Assembly: GCA_040255585.1 (NCBI GenBank)
Contig: JBDZVI010000005.1
Span: forward strand, 20,349 to 84,348
Length of the DNA stretch: 64,000 nucleotides
Reading direction: 5' to 3'
Source of the DNA: JAAYYF01 sp040255585
GTDB lineage: Bacteria; Deinococcota; Deinococci; Deinococcales; Trueperaceae
Shown: positions 26,114 through 33,911 of the stretch, piece by piece
Numbering within the stretch: position 1 is the first letter of the stretch
How the letters are laid out: each line of letters opens with the position of its first letter
The notes under the pieces: generated by a model
The model's input: only the letters and a program-made list of their open reading frames with translations
What the model was told of the DNA's origin: nothing
Database searches by the model: none
Made by a program: the position numbers and the translations under genes

Positions 26114-27415
26114 ATGAGAAGAGCACTCATTGCCATCGCAGCGCTCGTCCTGGTGGCCTTCGGCCTCAGCCAGGCCGGGATCGACTGGGGTAGGGCCGCC
26201 GTCAGGGACCTGGGCGAGGTCGGGGTTGAGACCGGCTTCCCCGACGGCTCGTTCCTGGGAGAAGGCCCGGTGACCGGCTACCAAGCCGCCGTGCTCGTCG
26301 ATCGCCTGTTGACGAGGGTCGACACCGTCACCGGCTGCACGGACGCCGGCGCCGGGGTGCCGGACCCGACTTTCCGTTTCGTGGACGTGAGCCCCGACCA
26401 CTGGGCGGCCGGCGCCGCCCAGCGCATAGCCGCGCTAGGCGTGGGCCAGGCTTTCCCGGACGGCCGGCTGAACGGAGACGAGTACCTGAGCGGCTATCAA
26501 GTGGCCCTGCTGATCGACCATGCGGTCAACGTGGTAGATGCGAAGGTCGCTTGCGGAACACAGGGTGTGCAGGAGAAGCTCGGCGCCATGAGCGCCGAAG
26601 TGGCCGCGTTGCGTGCCGACGTCGCTGCGGGCGCCCTTACCGGCCCGGCTGGCCCGACCGGACCTCAGGGTCCGGCTGGCCCGGCCGGTCCTCAGGGTCC
26701 GCAGGGCGACCGCGGTGAGGCTGGCTCGGCCGGCACCGACGGCGCGCCCGGTCCGGCCGGACCCGCCGGTCCCGTCGGTCCCGCCGGCGCGCAGGGTCCG
26801 CAAGGTGAGCGCGGTGCGCCCGGTCCGGCTGGCCGCGACGGCGCCGCCGGTCCGGCTGGTCCGAGCGGCGCGGCAGGGCTTGCCTGTTGGGACCGCGACG
26901 GCGATGGACGTCTCGGACTGGACGAGGACGTGAACCTGGATGGCGTCGGCGACGCCCTCGACTGCGTCGGTCCGCAAGGTCCTGCCGGCGCGGCCGGACC
27001 CGCCGGTCCCGCCGGTCCGCAGGGTGAGCGCGGCGCGGCGGGTCCAGCCGGGCTGCGTGGCCTTACTGGCGCCGCCGGTCCTGTCGGTCCGGCTGGTCCT
27101 GCCGGCCCGCGCGGGGAGGCAGGAGCCAAGGGCGACAAGGGCGATACCGGCGCCACGGGTCCGCAAGGTCCGCAGGGTGCTCCTGGTGCCACGGGGGCCG
27201 TCGGGGCGGTCGGTCCGCAAGGTCCTGCCGGCCCCGCGGGGCCGATGGGACCAACCGGACCGATCGGACCGGAAGGCCCCGCTGGCGCGCCAGGCGCCCA
27301 GGGTCCGGCAGGGCCGGCAGGCCCCGCCGGACCCGCGGGTCCCGCTGGCCCGGCCGGACCGGAAGGCCCGCAGGGCCCAGTGGGCCCAGAAGGACCTCCG
27401 GGACCTCCGGGGTGA
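26114..27415 (+). CDS. Secreted SLH-like / collagen-like surface protein with EF-hand-type interruption
   Basis: A 433-residue protein starting with a signal peptide (residues 1-20). Two S-layer-homology-like segments follow: DLGEVGVETGFPDGSFLGEG (about 32-66) and VDVSPDHWAAG to FPDGRLNG (about 87-141). A short coiled coil (142-173) leads to Gly-X-Y collagen repeats (175-255). These are broken by DRDGDGRLGLDEDVNLDGVGD (about 259-279), a calcium-binding-like loop flanked by two Cys residues, and then collagen repeats resume to the end (GPPGPPG). The ATG at 26114 is set by TAGGAGAG directly upstream and the signal peptide. Probably an S-layer-anchored stalk; anchor and tip functions are inference. 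Confidence 0.85.
   Translation: MRRALIAIAALVLVAFGLSQAGIDWGRAAVRDLGEVGVETGFPDGSFLGEGPVTGYQAAVLVDRLLTRVDTVTGCTDAGAGVPDPTFRFVDVSPDHWAAGAAQRIAALGVGQAFPDGRLNGDEYLSGYQVALLIDHAVNVVDAKVACGTQGVQEKLGAMSAEVAALRADVAAGALTGPAGPTGPQGPAGPAGPQGPQGDRGEAGSAGTDGAPGPAGPAGPVGPAGAQGPQGERGAPGPAGRDGAAGPAGPSGAAGLACWDRDGDGRLGLDEDVNLDGVGDALDCVGPQGPAGAAGPAGPAGPQGERGAAGPAGLRGLTGAAGPVGPAGPAGPRGEAGAKGDKGDTGATGPQGPQGAPGATGAVGAVGPQGPAGPAGPMGPTGPIGPEGPAGAPGAQGPAGPAGPAGPAGPAGPAGPEGPQGPVGPEGPPGPPG
26637..27412 (+). repeat. Collagen-type Gly-X-Y coding repeats
   Basis: About 75 triplets, mostly GPA, GPQ and GPT, in two blocks separated by the EF-hand-like segment at 26886-26960. Confidence 0.9.
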
Positions 27416-27461
27416 TCGCGGACCCGCCACGTCGCGGGCCGTACTACATGCTTCGCTAGAC

Positions 27462-27498
27462 GCGGGATGCCCCCGAGCACCACTCGGGGGCATCCCGC
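27462..27498. terminator. Strong bidirectional terminator
   Basis: A perfect 16-bp stem (27462-27477 with 27483-27498) around a 5-nt loop lies between the convergent collagen gene and gatB. TGTTT follows on the plus strand. Confidence 0.85.
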
Positions 27499-27525
27499 TG
27501 TTTGGCGGCTCGCTCGACTACCGGC

Positions 27526-28935
27526 TTAGCGAAGGCGCTCTTCCAACAGGCGCCGTGCCAGGTCGGGGTTGGCCTTACCCCGGCTGGCTGCCATGACCTT
27601 CCCGAGCAGGGCGTTGATCGCCTTTGGGTTGGACCTGACGCGCTCGACGAGCTCATGGTTGGCCTCCAGTACCTCCGCCACGAGCGCTCCCAAGGCGGAG
27701 GCGTCACTGACCTGACCGAGGCCGCGGCTGGCCACCAGCTCGGCCGGGTCGGCGCCCGTGAGCAGGTCCTGAACCAGGTCCTTGGCCGCGGTGGTGGAGA
27801 GCGTGCCGTCGTCGACGAGCTCGAGGAGGCGCGCAAGGGCTACGGGCGTCAGGCCGGTATCACCGACACCCTTGCCCAGAGCGTTGGCGCGACCGGCGAC
27901 CTCGCCGGTCAACCAGTTGGCCACGTTCTGCGCGGGACCGCCGTAGACGGCGACGGTAGCGTCGAACAGGCGCGCCGCGGGCTGGTCGTAGGCGATCTGC
28001 TCGGCCTCCATGGCGCGTACGCCCGCCGCGAGGTAGCGCGTCAGGCGTGCCTTGGGCAGCTCGGGCATGGTCGCCAGCGTTGCGCGCTTGCGCTCCTCCG
28101 GGATCGGGAGCGCCGGGATGTCCGGGTCGCGTAGGTACCGGTAGTCGGCGGCGGTCTCTTTGGAGCGCAGCGAGTAGGTGCGTTGGCCGCCCTCGTTCCA
28201 GCCGCGCGTCTCCTGGACGACGCGGCGCCCGGCCTCCAGGAGCTGAGCCTGACGCTTCGTCTCGAAGGTCAAGGAGGCCGCCACGCTCTTGAAGGAGTTG
28301 AGGTTCTTGACCTCGACCTTCGTGCCGAACGGTCCACCGGGCTGACGGACCGACACGTTCACGTCGGCGCGCATCTTGCCCTCCTCCGGCGCCGCGTCGG
28401 AGACCCCGAGCGCCTGCGCGATGGCCCTGATCTCGGCGAGGAACTCCCGCGCCTCCTCTGCCGAGCGTATGTCCGGCTCCGTCACCATCTCGACCAGGGG
28501 GGCACCGGCCCTGTTCAGGTCGACGAGCGAGTGATCGGCGTACGTCGGGTGCACGAGGCGGCCGGCGTCCTCCTCGAGGTGGCAGCGGGTGATGCCGACG
28601 CGCTTGCCGCTCGGCAGGGTCACTTGCCCGTGCTGACCGATGGGCACGTCGCCCTGGCTCGTCTGGTAGTTCTTCGGGGCGTCCGGGTAGAAGTAGTGCT
28701 TGCGGTGGAAGTACGTCGTGCCCGGCACCTCACAGCCGAGGGCCAACGCGAAACGCAGCGCGAGCTCGACGGCCTGCTCGTTGACGACCGGCAGCGTGCC
28801 GGGCAGTCCGAGGCAGACGGGGCAGACGTTCTCGTTGGCTGACGAGCCGAACCCTTCCGCCGAGCAGCCACAGAAGAGCTTGCTCGTCGTGCGCAGCGCG
28901 AGATGTACCTCGAGGCCGATGACCGGCTCTAGCAT
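27526..28935 (-). CDS. gatB: Aspartyl/glutamyl-tRNA amidotransferase subunit B
   Basis: A 469-residue GatB. It binds mischarged Glu-tRNA(Gln) or Asp-tRNA(Asn), phosphorylates the acid and transfers ammonia from GatA. Signatures: PVIGLEVHLALRT, CPVCLGLPGTLPV, RKHYFYPDAPKNYQ, GITRCHLEEDAG, VDLNRAGAPLVEMVTEPD and MRADVNVSV; the C-terminal YqeY-like tail is complete. The four N-terminal cysteines of the zinc site are present (two in LFCGCS, two in CPVCLG). ATG 28935 fits the family, with TACACT 8 nt upstream. gatA lies 9 kb away and gatC is not seen. Confidence 0.95.
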   Translation of the reverse strand: MLEPVIGLEVHLALRTTSKLFCGCSAEGFGSSANENVCPVCLGLPGTLPVVNEQAVELALRFALALGCEVPGTTYFHRKHYFYPDAPKNYQTSQGDVPIGQHGQVTLPSGKRVGITRCHLEEDAGRLVHPTYADHSLVDLNRAGAPLVEMVTEPDIRSAEEAREFLAEIRAIAQALGVSDAAPEEGKMRADVNVSVRQPGGPFGTKVEVKNLNSFKSVAASLTFETKRQAQLLEAGRRVVQETRGWNEGGQRTYSLRSKETAADYRYLRDPDIPALPIPEERKRATLATMPELPKARLTRYLAAGVRAMEAEQIAYDQPAARLFDATVAVYGGPAQNVANWLTGEVAGRANALGKGVGDTGLTPVALARLLELVDDGTLSTTAAKDLVQDLLTGADPAELVASRGLGQVSDASALGALVAEVLEANHELVERVRSNPKAINALLGKVMAASRGKANPDLARRLLEERLR

Positions 28936-28943
28936 GGTTAGCG

Positions 28944-28949
28944 AGTGTA
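28944..28949 (-). promoter_or_regulatory. Extended -10 element (TGA TACACT) of gatB
   Basis: TACACT, preceded by TGA, 8 nt before ATG 28935. Only 16 nt separate it from the divergent -10 at 28966. Confidence 0.65.
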
Positions 28950-28965
28950 TCAGGGAGCGTCGGGC

Positions 28966-28971
28966 TATGAT
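28966..28971 (+). promoter_or_regulatory. -10 element (TATGAT) of bifunctional nuclease gene
   Basis: TATGAT 6 nt before GTG 28978. Confidence 0.6.
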
Positions 28972-28977
28972 CGACCC

Positions 28978-29406
28978 GTGGTGCGCATGGAACTCGAAGG
29001 GATCGCCGTCTCCGGCGACGAGAACCAGTTCCTCGCGCTCTTGCGAGCGCCTGGTGGCGAGGTGTTGCCGATAAGCATCGATTCGGGGCAGGCGATAAGC
29101 ATCGCCGCCGGCCGCGGGAGCGAACGCCCCGAGCGGCCCCTGACGCACGACCTCGTGATGTCCATCCTGGAACTGCTCGACGCCACCGTGGAGCGCGTAG
29201 AGATCACCGCTCTCGAGGAGGGGGTGTTCTTCGCTTCGCTCGTGCTGGCCCGCTCCGGCGTGAGTTTCGAGGTCGACGCCAGACCGTCGGACGCGATGGC
29301 CCTCGCCGTGCGCGCCGGTGCGCCCGTCTTCGTGGCGGAGAGCGTCATCGAAGCCGCCGCCATGCGCGACGACGACTTCACCGACTCAGGCGGCGCGCAG
29401 GCCTAG
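28978..29406 (+). CDS. Bifunctional nuclease family protein (DUF151)
   Basis: A 142-residue single-domain BFN/DUF151 protein, a family with combined RNase and DNase activity in some members. Family strands are clear: ELEGIAVSGDEN at the start, LPISIDSGQAISIA, PLTHDLVMSILELLDATVERVEI, and the final ARPSDAMALAVRAGAPVFVAE. Length is close to that of stand-alone members. Several start codons are possible; the GTG at 28978 is taken because TATGAT is 6 nt upstream, but GTG 28981 or ATG 28987 would also work. Divergent from gatB with a very short gap. Confidence 0.88.
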   Translation: MVRMELEGIAVSGDENQFLALLRAPGGEVLPISIDSGQAISIAAGRGSERPERPLTHDLVMSILELLDATVERVEITALEEGVFFASLVLARSGVSFEVDARPSDAMALAVRAGAPVFVAESVIEAAAMRDDDFTDSGGAQA

Positions 29407-29498
29407 CGCCCTTGGCGGGCCGCCAGGCCTGCGCGACCTCGCTTACGTACTGGACCGTCGGCGGCTCCGCCATAGGCTCGCGCCATCGGCGGTACGCC

Positions 29499-29996
29499 TC
29501 AGAACAGATGGGCCTCGAGGAAGTAGAGCTGCTGGTCCGTGCCGCGCGAGACCTCGGTGAGGAGGTCCTCGGTGGTCGGCTCGTCGATCTTCGACACGGC
29601 CTCGATGGCCTGGCGGGTGCTCTTGGCGTAGGCCGCGACGCGGTCGCGCACCAGCGCCAAGAAGACGGGCACGGCGTGTTCGTCCGTTGGGAACTCGGGC
29701 AGCTTCGAGGCGGCGGCCGCCATGCGCACGGTGCCCTCCGCCACGCCGCCGAGCAGCGCGACGCGCTCGGCGATCATGTCGGCGAAGCCCTCGAAGACCT
29801 CGGCCTGGTCGTCGAAGAGCAGGTGCACCTGCTGGAACCCAAGGCCCTTCACGTTCCAATGGGCCTGCTTGATCTGGCTCTGGAGATCGAGCGTGTCGGC
29901 CAGGTGCTGGTTGAGGATGGTCACGAGGCGCTCTCGGTCCGCTTTCGCGATGTCGAGCTTGACGTCGATGAGTCTGGTCTTCGTTGCGGTAGGCAT
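29499..29996 (-). CDS. dps: Dps-type DNA protection / iron storage protein
   Basis: A 165-residue Dps, a ferritin-like protein that forms 12-mers, oxidises Fe2+ and coats DNA in stress. The ferroxidase helix is clear: QSQIKQAHWNVKGLGFQQVH, then LLFDDQAEVFEGFADMIAERV with the conserved Asp and Glu. The C-terminal ..LYFLEAHLF is typical. The N-terminus is short and only mildly basic, so DNA binding is not guaranteed. AGGAG lies upstream of the ATG and TAATCT (30018-30023) serves as -10, giving a leader of roughly 15 nt. It is convergent with the bifunctional nuclease gene. Confidence 0.93.
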   Translation of the reverse strand: MPTATKTRLIDVKLDIAKADRERLVTILNQHLADTLDLQSQIKQAHWNVKGLGFQQVHLLFDDQAEVFEGFADMIAERVALLGGVAEGTVRMAAAASKLPEFPTDEHAVPVFLALVRDRVAAYAKSTRQAIEAVSKIDEPTTEDLLTEVSRGTDQQLYFLEAHLF

Positions 29997-30017
29997 ACGA
30001 AATCTCCTCCGAGCCTC

Positions 30018-30023
30018 AGATTA
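30018..30023 (-). promoter_or_regulatory. -10 element (TAATCT) of dps
   Basis: TAATCT 21 nt before ATG 29996, with GGAGGAG between them. No OxyR or PerR-type site is recognised. Confidence 0.5.
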
Positions 30024-30170
30024 CCGGTTGGGAGGCGTAGCGGCCGTGTGCGCGGGCACGTCTGGTACGTGAGCATGAGGGTGCCGCCCGCCCGGCCGCG
30101 CGGAAGGACGGCGTGCGCGCCCGTGCCCGGATGAATGTGCGCGCGACCCGTCCGGACCAGTTGGGGGCGA

Positions 30171-30213
30171 CCCGCCTGATAAGCGGGCGCGACCCCGCCT
30201 ATACAGGCCGGGG
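30171..30213 (-). terminator. Paired hairpins after alaX
   Basis: CCCGC (30171-30175) pairs with GCGGG (30183-30187), and CCCCGCCT (30193-30200) pairs with AGGC plus GGGG (30205-30213, one bulge). They lie just past the alaX stop and before the dps promoter. There is no T-tract. The rest of the 218-nt gap holds no gene. Confidence 0.45.
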
Positions 30214-30217
30214 CGGT

Positions 30218-31426
30218 CTAGCTCGGTCGCTCCAATGTCAGGCGCGCCTGCGCGAGCACGTCGCGCACGGCCGAGGCGGATGCCGGAGCGGCCCCCTGGG
30301 CCCTGTCAGGCCGTCCGCCGCCCCGTCCGCCCAGCCCCACCAAGGCTTCCTTGAGCAGCGGTCTCACATCGATGGCAGCGCCTGGGCCGGCGACGAAGGC
30401 GAGCCGCGCCTGGCCGTCATCGACGCAGGCCAGTAGAGCGACCGTGCTGGGCAGGGACTGGCAGGCCTCGACGAGATCCGGCAACAGCGCGGCGTCGTCG
30501 CCTTCGAGCACGGCGCTCACCACGCCGCCGGTGGCCTGGGCCGCGAGCCGCTCGAGGTAGGCGCGAGCAAGGCGGCCACGCCAACCCGCGGCTTCGTACT
30601 GGCTACGGGCCAGCTCTTCCTGCAACTGCGCTCCGCGCCCGGCCAACTCCCCCACGGGCGCGCTGAACGCGCGCACGAGGGCCGAGGCGGCCTCGTGCTT
30701 GGCGCGGTAGTCGGCTACCGCCTCCTCGCCGGCGCGGAACGTGATACGCGTGTTGCCGCCGCGCACGCGCTCGAAGCCCGTGAGCTTGATGGGTAGCGCC
30801 TCGGCCGACGAGCGCAAGTGCGTTCCGCCGCAGGCCACGATGTCGTAATGGCCGACGGCCACCAGCCGCACGCGCCCGGAGACCTTGGCGGGCCGCCGGA
30901 GCGCGTACTCCCCCAGGCGCGACTCGTCTACCTCGAAGGCCGTGACGGGGTGGTTCTGCCTGGCGGCGTCGTTCGCGATGGCCTCAGCGGCCATGAGCTC
31001 CTCCTCGCCGAACTCGCCCCCGATCTCGATGGTGCAATCCGGTCCGCGCATGCTCACGGCGAGCGTGCCGAACGCGGGGGAGACTCTGACGAGCGCTTGC
31101 GACAGCACGTGCTGCGCCGTATGGCGCTGCATGTGGCGCCAGCGCCTCGGCCAGTCGATCCTACCGGCGACCTGCTCGCCCGGTACGAGGCCGCCGGGGG
31201 TCGCGAGCAGGTGCCAGACGTCGTCGTCGGCGCGCGCCTCGACGCCGACCACCTCGAAGACGCCGCCCGCCGAGGTGAGGGTGCCGACGTCGTTGGGCTG
31301 ACCACCCGCGTTAGGGTAGAACGCGCTGCGCTCCAGGCGTACCCAGGTGCCGTGCTGGTCGGTGTCCGTCGCCGTGACGAGCGTGTGGAAGGTGGTCAGG
31401 TAGCTGTCGTAGCGGTCGAGTCGCAC
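30218..31426 (-). CDS. Alanyl-tRNA editing protein (AlaX-type) with DHHA1 domain
   Basis: A 402-residue stand-alone tRNA editing protein that would remove Ser (or Gly) wrongly attached to tRNA(Ala). N-terminal FYPNAGGQPNDVG resembles the AlaRS editing region; the zinc site is formed by HTAQH (about 101-105) and CGGTH (about 200). The C-terminal third (from about 240) is helical and ends with a DHHA1-like GGRGGGRPDRAQGA. This is the long AlaX form. GTG start with TACACT 7 nt upstream; the longer frame adds unlike residues. Divergent from folE. Confidence 0.9.
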   Translation of the reverse strand: MRLDRYDSYLTTFHTLVTATDTDQHGTWVRLERSAFYPNAGGQPNDVGTLTSAGGVFEVVGVEARADDDVWHLLATPGGLVPGEQVAGRIDWPRRWRHMQRHTAQHVLSQALVRVSPAFGTLAVSMRGPDCTIEIGGEFGEEELMAAEAIANDAARQNHPVTAFEVDESRLGEYALRRPAKVSGRVRLVAVGHYDIVACGGTHLRSSAEALPIKLTGFERVRGGNTRITFRAGEEAVADYRAKHEAASALVRAFSAPVGELAGRGAQLQEELARSQYEAAGWRGRLARAYLERLAAQATGGVVSAVLEGDDAALLPDLVEACQSLPSTVALLACVDDGQARLAFVAGPGAAIDVRPLLKEALVGLGGRGGGRPDRAQGAAPASASAVRDVLAQARLTLERPS

Positions 31427-31433
31427 GCCAGAG

Positions 31434-31439
31434 AGTGTA
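31434..31439 (-). promoter_or_regulatory. -10 element (TACACT) of alaX
   Basis: TACACT 7 nt before GTG 31426. Confidence 0.65.
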
Positions 31440-31471
31440 GCGCCGGTCGCGTCGGTGCGGCGGACGTCCGG

Positions 31472-31477
31472 TAGCAT
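31472..31477 (+). promoter_or_regulatory. -10 element (TAGCAT) of folE
   Basis: TAGCAT 22 nt before GTG 31500; AAGGAGG at 31486-31492 is the ribosome-binding site. Confidence 0.5.
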
Positions 31478-31499
31478 GCCCTCCCAAGGAGGCGGTGGT

Positions 31500-32192
31500 G
31501 TGAGCACCAAGCAGGGGCGCGTCCACGTCGAGGTGCCGGCACAAGCTGGCACGCTGGCCCACGCTGGGACGCCGGCGCATGCCGGGGCACCGGCGCATGC
31601 CGGGGCGCCTATCGAGCCGTTGGAGTTCGACGAGGTAGGCGACGCCGGCCTCGCCGGCATCGTGTCCGAGCTGATCTCGGGGTTGGGCGAGGACGTTGGG
31701 CGCGAGGGGCTCGTGAAGACGCCGGAGCGCGTTTCCCGCTCCATGCGCTACCTGACGTCCGGATACGGGCTCGACGTGCGCGAGGTCGTCAACGGCGCCC
31801 TCTTCGCGGCCGAGGGCCCGGAGATGATCGTCGTCAAGGGCATCGAGTTCTACTCGCTCTGCGAGCACCACCTGCTCCCGTTCTTCGGCAGCGTGAACAT
31901 CGGCTACATCCCTGACAAGAAGGTGCTTGGGCTATCGAAGTTCGCGCGCGTGGTGGACGTGTTCGCGCGCCGCCTGCAACTCCAGGAGCGCCTCAGCGCT
32001 CAAGTGGCCGACGCCCTGGTGGACGTCCTCCAACCGCTCGGGCTCGCGGTCGTGTCGGAGGCGAGCCACCTCTGCATGATGATGCGGGGCGTCCAGAAGC
32101 AAGGCTCCACCACGGTGGCAAGCGTGATGCGCGGGGTCTTCCAGGAGGACGCGCGCACGCGCCAGGAGTTCTTGCAGTCGATCGCGCGCTGA
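31500..32192 (+). CDS. folE: GTP cyclohydrolase I
   Basis: A 230-residue FolE, which opens the GTP ring to 7,8-dihydroneopterin triphosphate for folate synthesis. Core motifs: VKTPERVSRSMRYLTSGY, GIEFYSLCEHHLLPFFG (zinc Cys and His), GYIPDKKVLGLSKFARVVD, RLQLQERLS and ASHLCMMMRGVQKQGS (second zinc Cys). The GTG start is set by AAGGAGG 7 nt upstream. Residues 13-37 are a four-unit hexapeptide repeat (PAHAGA type) absent from ordinary FolE, encoded by 18-bp repeats, so the N-terminus is probably a disordered extension. Convergent with the Cof-type phosphatase gene, only 11 nt apart. Confidence 0.94.
   Translation: MSTKQGRVHVEVPAQAGTLAHAGTPAHAGAPAHAGAPIEPLEFDEVGDAGLAGIVSELISGLGEDVGREGLVKTPERVSRSMRYLTSGYGLDVREVVNGALFAAEGPEMIVVKGIEFYSLCEHHLLPFFGSVNIGYIPDKKVLGLSKFARVVDVFARRLQLQERLSAQVADALVDVLQPLGLAVVSEASHLCMMMRGVQKQGSTTVASVMRGVFQEDARTRQEFLQSIAR
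31537..31608 (+). repeat. Four 18-bp in-frame tandem repeats in folE
   Basis: Units at 31537, 31555, 31573 and 31591; the last two differ by one base. They encode AHAG(T/A)P hexapeptides. Confidence 0.85.
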
Positions 32193-32203
32193 CGGCGCGT
32201 CGG

Positions 32204-32977
32204 CTAAAGCGCGTTGCGCTCGAGCCACGCGGCCACGCCGCCGAGCTCGGGCGAGTCGACGTGCTCGTCGGCAGCGGCGAGGGCGTCCGGGTGGACGTCT
32301 GGCCCGACGGCTACGGCGTGACCGGCCCAGCCCAGCATGGTGACGTCGTTGAGGCCGTCGCCGAACGCGACCACCTGGTCGCGCGGCACACCGAGGAGGC
32401 CGGCGATGTACTCGAGAGCGCTGCCCTTGTCGCCGCCCTGCGGAACGATCTCCAGGTAGCCGTCGCCCCACAGGTAGCGCAGCAGGTCGGGGTGTCGCCT
32501 TGCCACCCAGCCGTCGAGCGCGGGCGTGCGGCCCGTGCCGTGGAACACGACCTTGTCGGCCGCCAGCCCGAGGCCGACCTGGAAGCGCGTGATGGCGCGG
32601 CTCTCCGCATGCACCCAATCCCAACGCTCGTTGGCTGGGTCGCGTACGTACAGCACGTCGTCGACCACGCAGGAGAACTCGACGGTCGCGTCGTCAAGGT
32701 GCTCTTCCAGTAGGGCGTCGACCTGGGCGGTGGCCAGGCGCATGCGGCGCAGCGCCTCGCCCTGGCCGTTTCGCACGTAGGAGCCGTGGTTGACCGCGTG
32801 CGGCACCTCGATCTCGAGGAGGTCGAGGAACGCCTTGGCCGCGCGTAGCGGCCTGCCTGTCAGGACGGTGACGATATGACCGCGCTGCCGCGCGACCCGC
32901 ACGGCGGCGAGCGTTTCGTCGGGTAAGCGGTAGTCGTCGGTGAGCAGGGTCTTGTCTAAGTCGAAAGCTAGCAGCAC
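32204..32977 (-). CDS. HAD-superfamily Cof-type phosphatase
   Basis: A 257-residue HAD phosphatase. Motif I is DLDKTLL at residues 6-12 (FDLDKTLLTDDYRLP), motif II is the Thr in VLTGRP, motif III is the Lys in GGDKGSAL, and motif IV is GDGLNDVTML. A type IIB cap lies between motifs II and III. Family members dephosphorylate sugar or nucleotide phosphates; the substrate is unknown. The GTG at 32977 is chosen since TATGGT is 9 nt upstream and the family motif begins within 10 residues; a longer frame exists but overlaps unrelated sequence. Confidence 0.9.
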   Translation of the reverse strand: MLLAFDLDKTLLTDDYRLPDETLAAVRVARQRGHIVTVLTGRPLRAAKAFLDLLEIEVPHAVNHGSYVRNGQGEALRRMRLATAQVDALLEEHLDDATVEFSCVVDDVLYVRDPANERWDWVHAESRAITRFQVGLGLAADKVVFHGTGRTPALDGWVARRHPDLLRYLWGDGYLEIVPQGGDKGSALEYIAGLLGVPRDQVVAFGDGLNDVTMLGWAGHAVAVGPDVHPDALAAADEHVDSPELGGVAAWLERNAL

Positions 32978-32986
32978 AACGTGACG

Positions 32987-32992
32987 ACCATA
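32987..32992 (-). promoter_or_regulatory. -10 element (TATGGT) of Cof-type phosphatase gene
   Basis: TATGGT 9 nt before GTG 32977. Confidence 0.5.
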
Positions 32993-33062
32993 CCAGTCGG
33001 TGGCGGTCGCCGAGTGTCGTTCGGGCGGCCCGGCGGCCAGGGGCCGCTGTCGGGACCGGTGA

Positions 33063-33068
33063 TACAAT
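33063..33068 (+). promoter_or_regulatory. Extended -10 element (TGA TACAAT) of sdhCDAB
   Basis: TACAAT preceded by TGA, 49 nt before the sdhC ATG. The -35 region is not recognisable, as expected for an extended -10 promoter. Confidence 0.6.
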
Positions 33069-33117
33069 CTCATGACAATGTCGGGTGGCGCCAAGGGCGG
33101 CCCGCGGAGGTTGATTC

Positions 33118-33477
33118 ATGTACCGAGGTCGCGAGGGTCAGTGGGCCTACTTCCTGCACCGGATCACCGGTGTGGCGTTGGTCCTCTACCTGATGCTGCA
33201 CGTGTTCGACATCTCGCTCGTCATGTACGGGCCGGACGGCCCCTTCAACGCCTTCCTGATGTTCTATCACCAGTGGCCCTTCAGGATCGGGCTCGTGCTC
33301 GTCATCGCGGCGGTCGTCTACCACGCTCTCAACGGGTTACGCATCATCCTCCTCGACTTCACGACCTGGGCCATCCGCTACCAGCGCGTGTTGTGGTACA
33401 CGGTCCTCGGCGTCACGACCATCATCGGCATCCCTGTCCTCGTGAAGATCCTGCCAGAGATCTTCGGGGGCGCCTGA
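33118..33477 (+). CDS. sdhC: Succinate dehydrogenase cytochrome b subunit
   Basis: A 119-residue SdhC with three membrane helices (about 20-40, 60-80, 90-112). The signature HRITGVALVLYLMLHVFD contains the conserved Ser-like/Arg region and heme-ligand His pattern; YHALNGLRIILLDF adds the second His motif. It anchors the SdhAB dimer and passes electrons to quinone. GGAGG lies 7 nt before the ATG after a leader from the extended -10 at 33063. The stop overlaps the sdhD start by one nucleotide (TGATG), so the subunits are translationally coupled. Confidence 0.92.
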   Translation: MYRGREGQWAYFLHRITGVALVLYLMLHVFDISLVMYGPDGPFNAFLMFYHQWPFRIGLVLVIAAVVYHALNGLRIILLDFTTWAIRYQRVLWYTVLGVTTIIGIPVLVKILPEIFGGA

Positions 33478-33905
33478 TGGCCGTCCGCCCAAGGAACCTG
33501 CAGGAGGCGCGCGATAGGTCGCGCAACAACGCGGAGCTCGCCTGGTGGGTGTTCATGCGCATCTCCGGGCTGTTCCTCGTGTTCCTCGTGTTCGCTCACG
33601 TCTTCATCAACAACATCGCCATCAACGTCGCCACCGTCGACTACAGCTACGTAGCCGGCCGCCTCGCCAAGCCGAGCGTCAAGGTCTTCGACACGTTCCT
33701 CCTCGGGCTCGCCATGCTGCACGGCGTCAACGGCCTCCGGGTGGTGATCGGCGACAACGTCAGACGGCCCGGCCTGCGCTTCTGGATCCAGGTCGTGCTC
33801 ATCGTGGTCAGCGCCGCCATCTTCGTGGCCGGGGTCATGACCCTCTGGGCCTTCTCGTACCGGGAGATGGGCGACGCCATCCGCGATCTCACGAGCGGCC
33901 ACTAG
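33477..33905 (+). CDS. sdhD: Succinate dehydrogenase membrane anchor subunit
   Basis: A 142-residue SdhD with three membrane helices (about 22-45, 67-90, 105-125). MLHGVNGLRVVIGDN holds the family His, and the N-terminus is basic and cytoplasmic. The start ATG shares one nucleotide with the sdhC stop, and the reading frame is fixed by the helices. The next gene, sdhA, begins 6 nt after the stop. Together with sdhC it forms the quinone-reducing, heme-b membrane domain of complex II. Confidence 0.9.
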   Translation: MAVRPRNLQEARDRSRNNAELAWWVFMRISGLFLVFLVFAHVFINNIAINVATVDYSYVAGRLAKPSVKVFDTFLLGLAMLHGVNGLRVVIGDNVRRPGLRFWIQVVLIVVSAAIFVAGVMTLWAFSYREMGDAIRDLTSGH

Positions 33906-33911
33906 GGAAGG

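Noticed and set aside
24838..27412. Regular short repeats resembling a CRISPR array
   Set aside because: Both repeat tracts stay in frame as Pro/Thr-linker and collagen codons, and there are no constant repeats with unique spacers.
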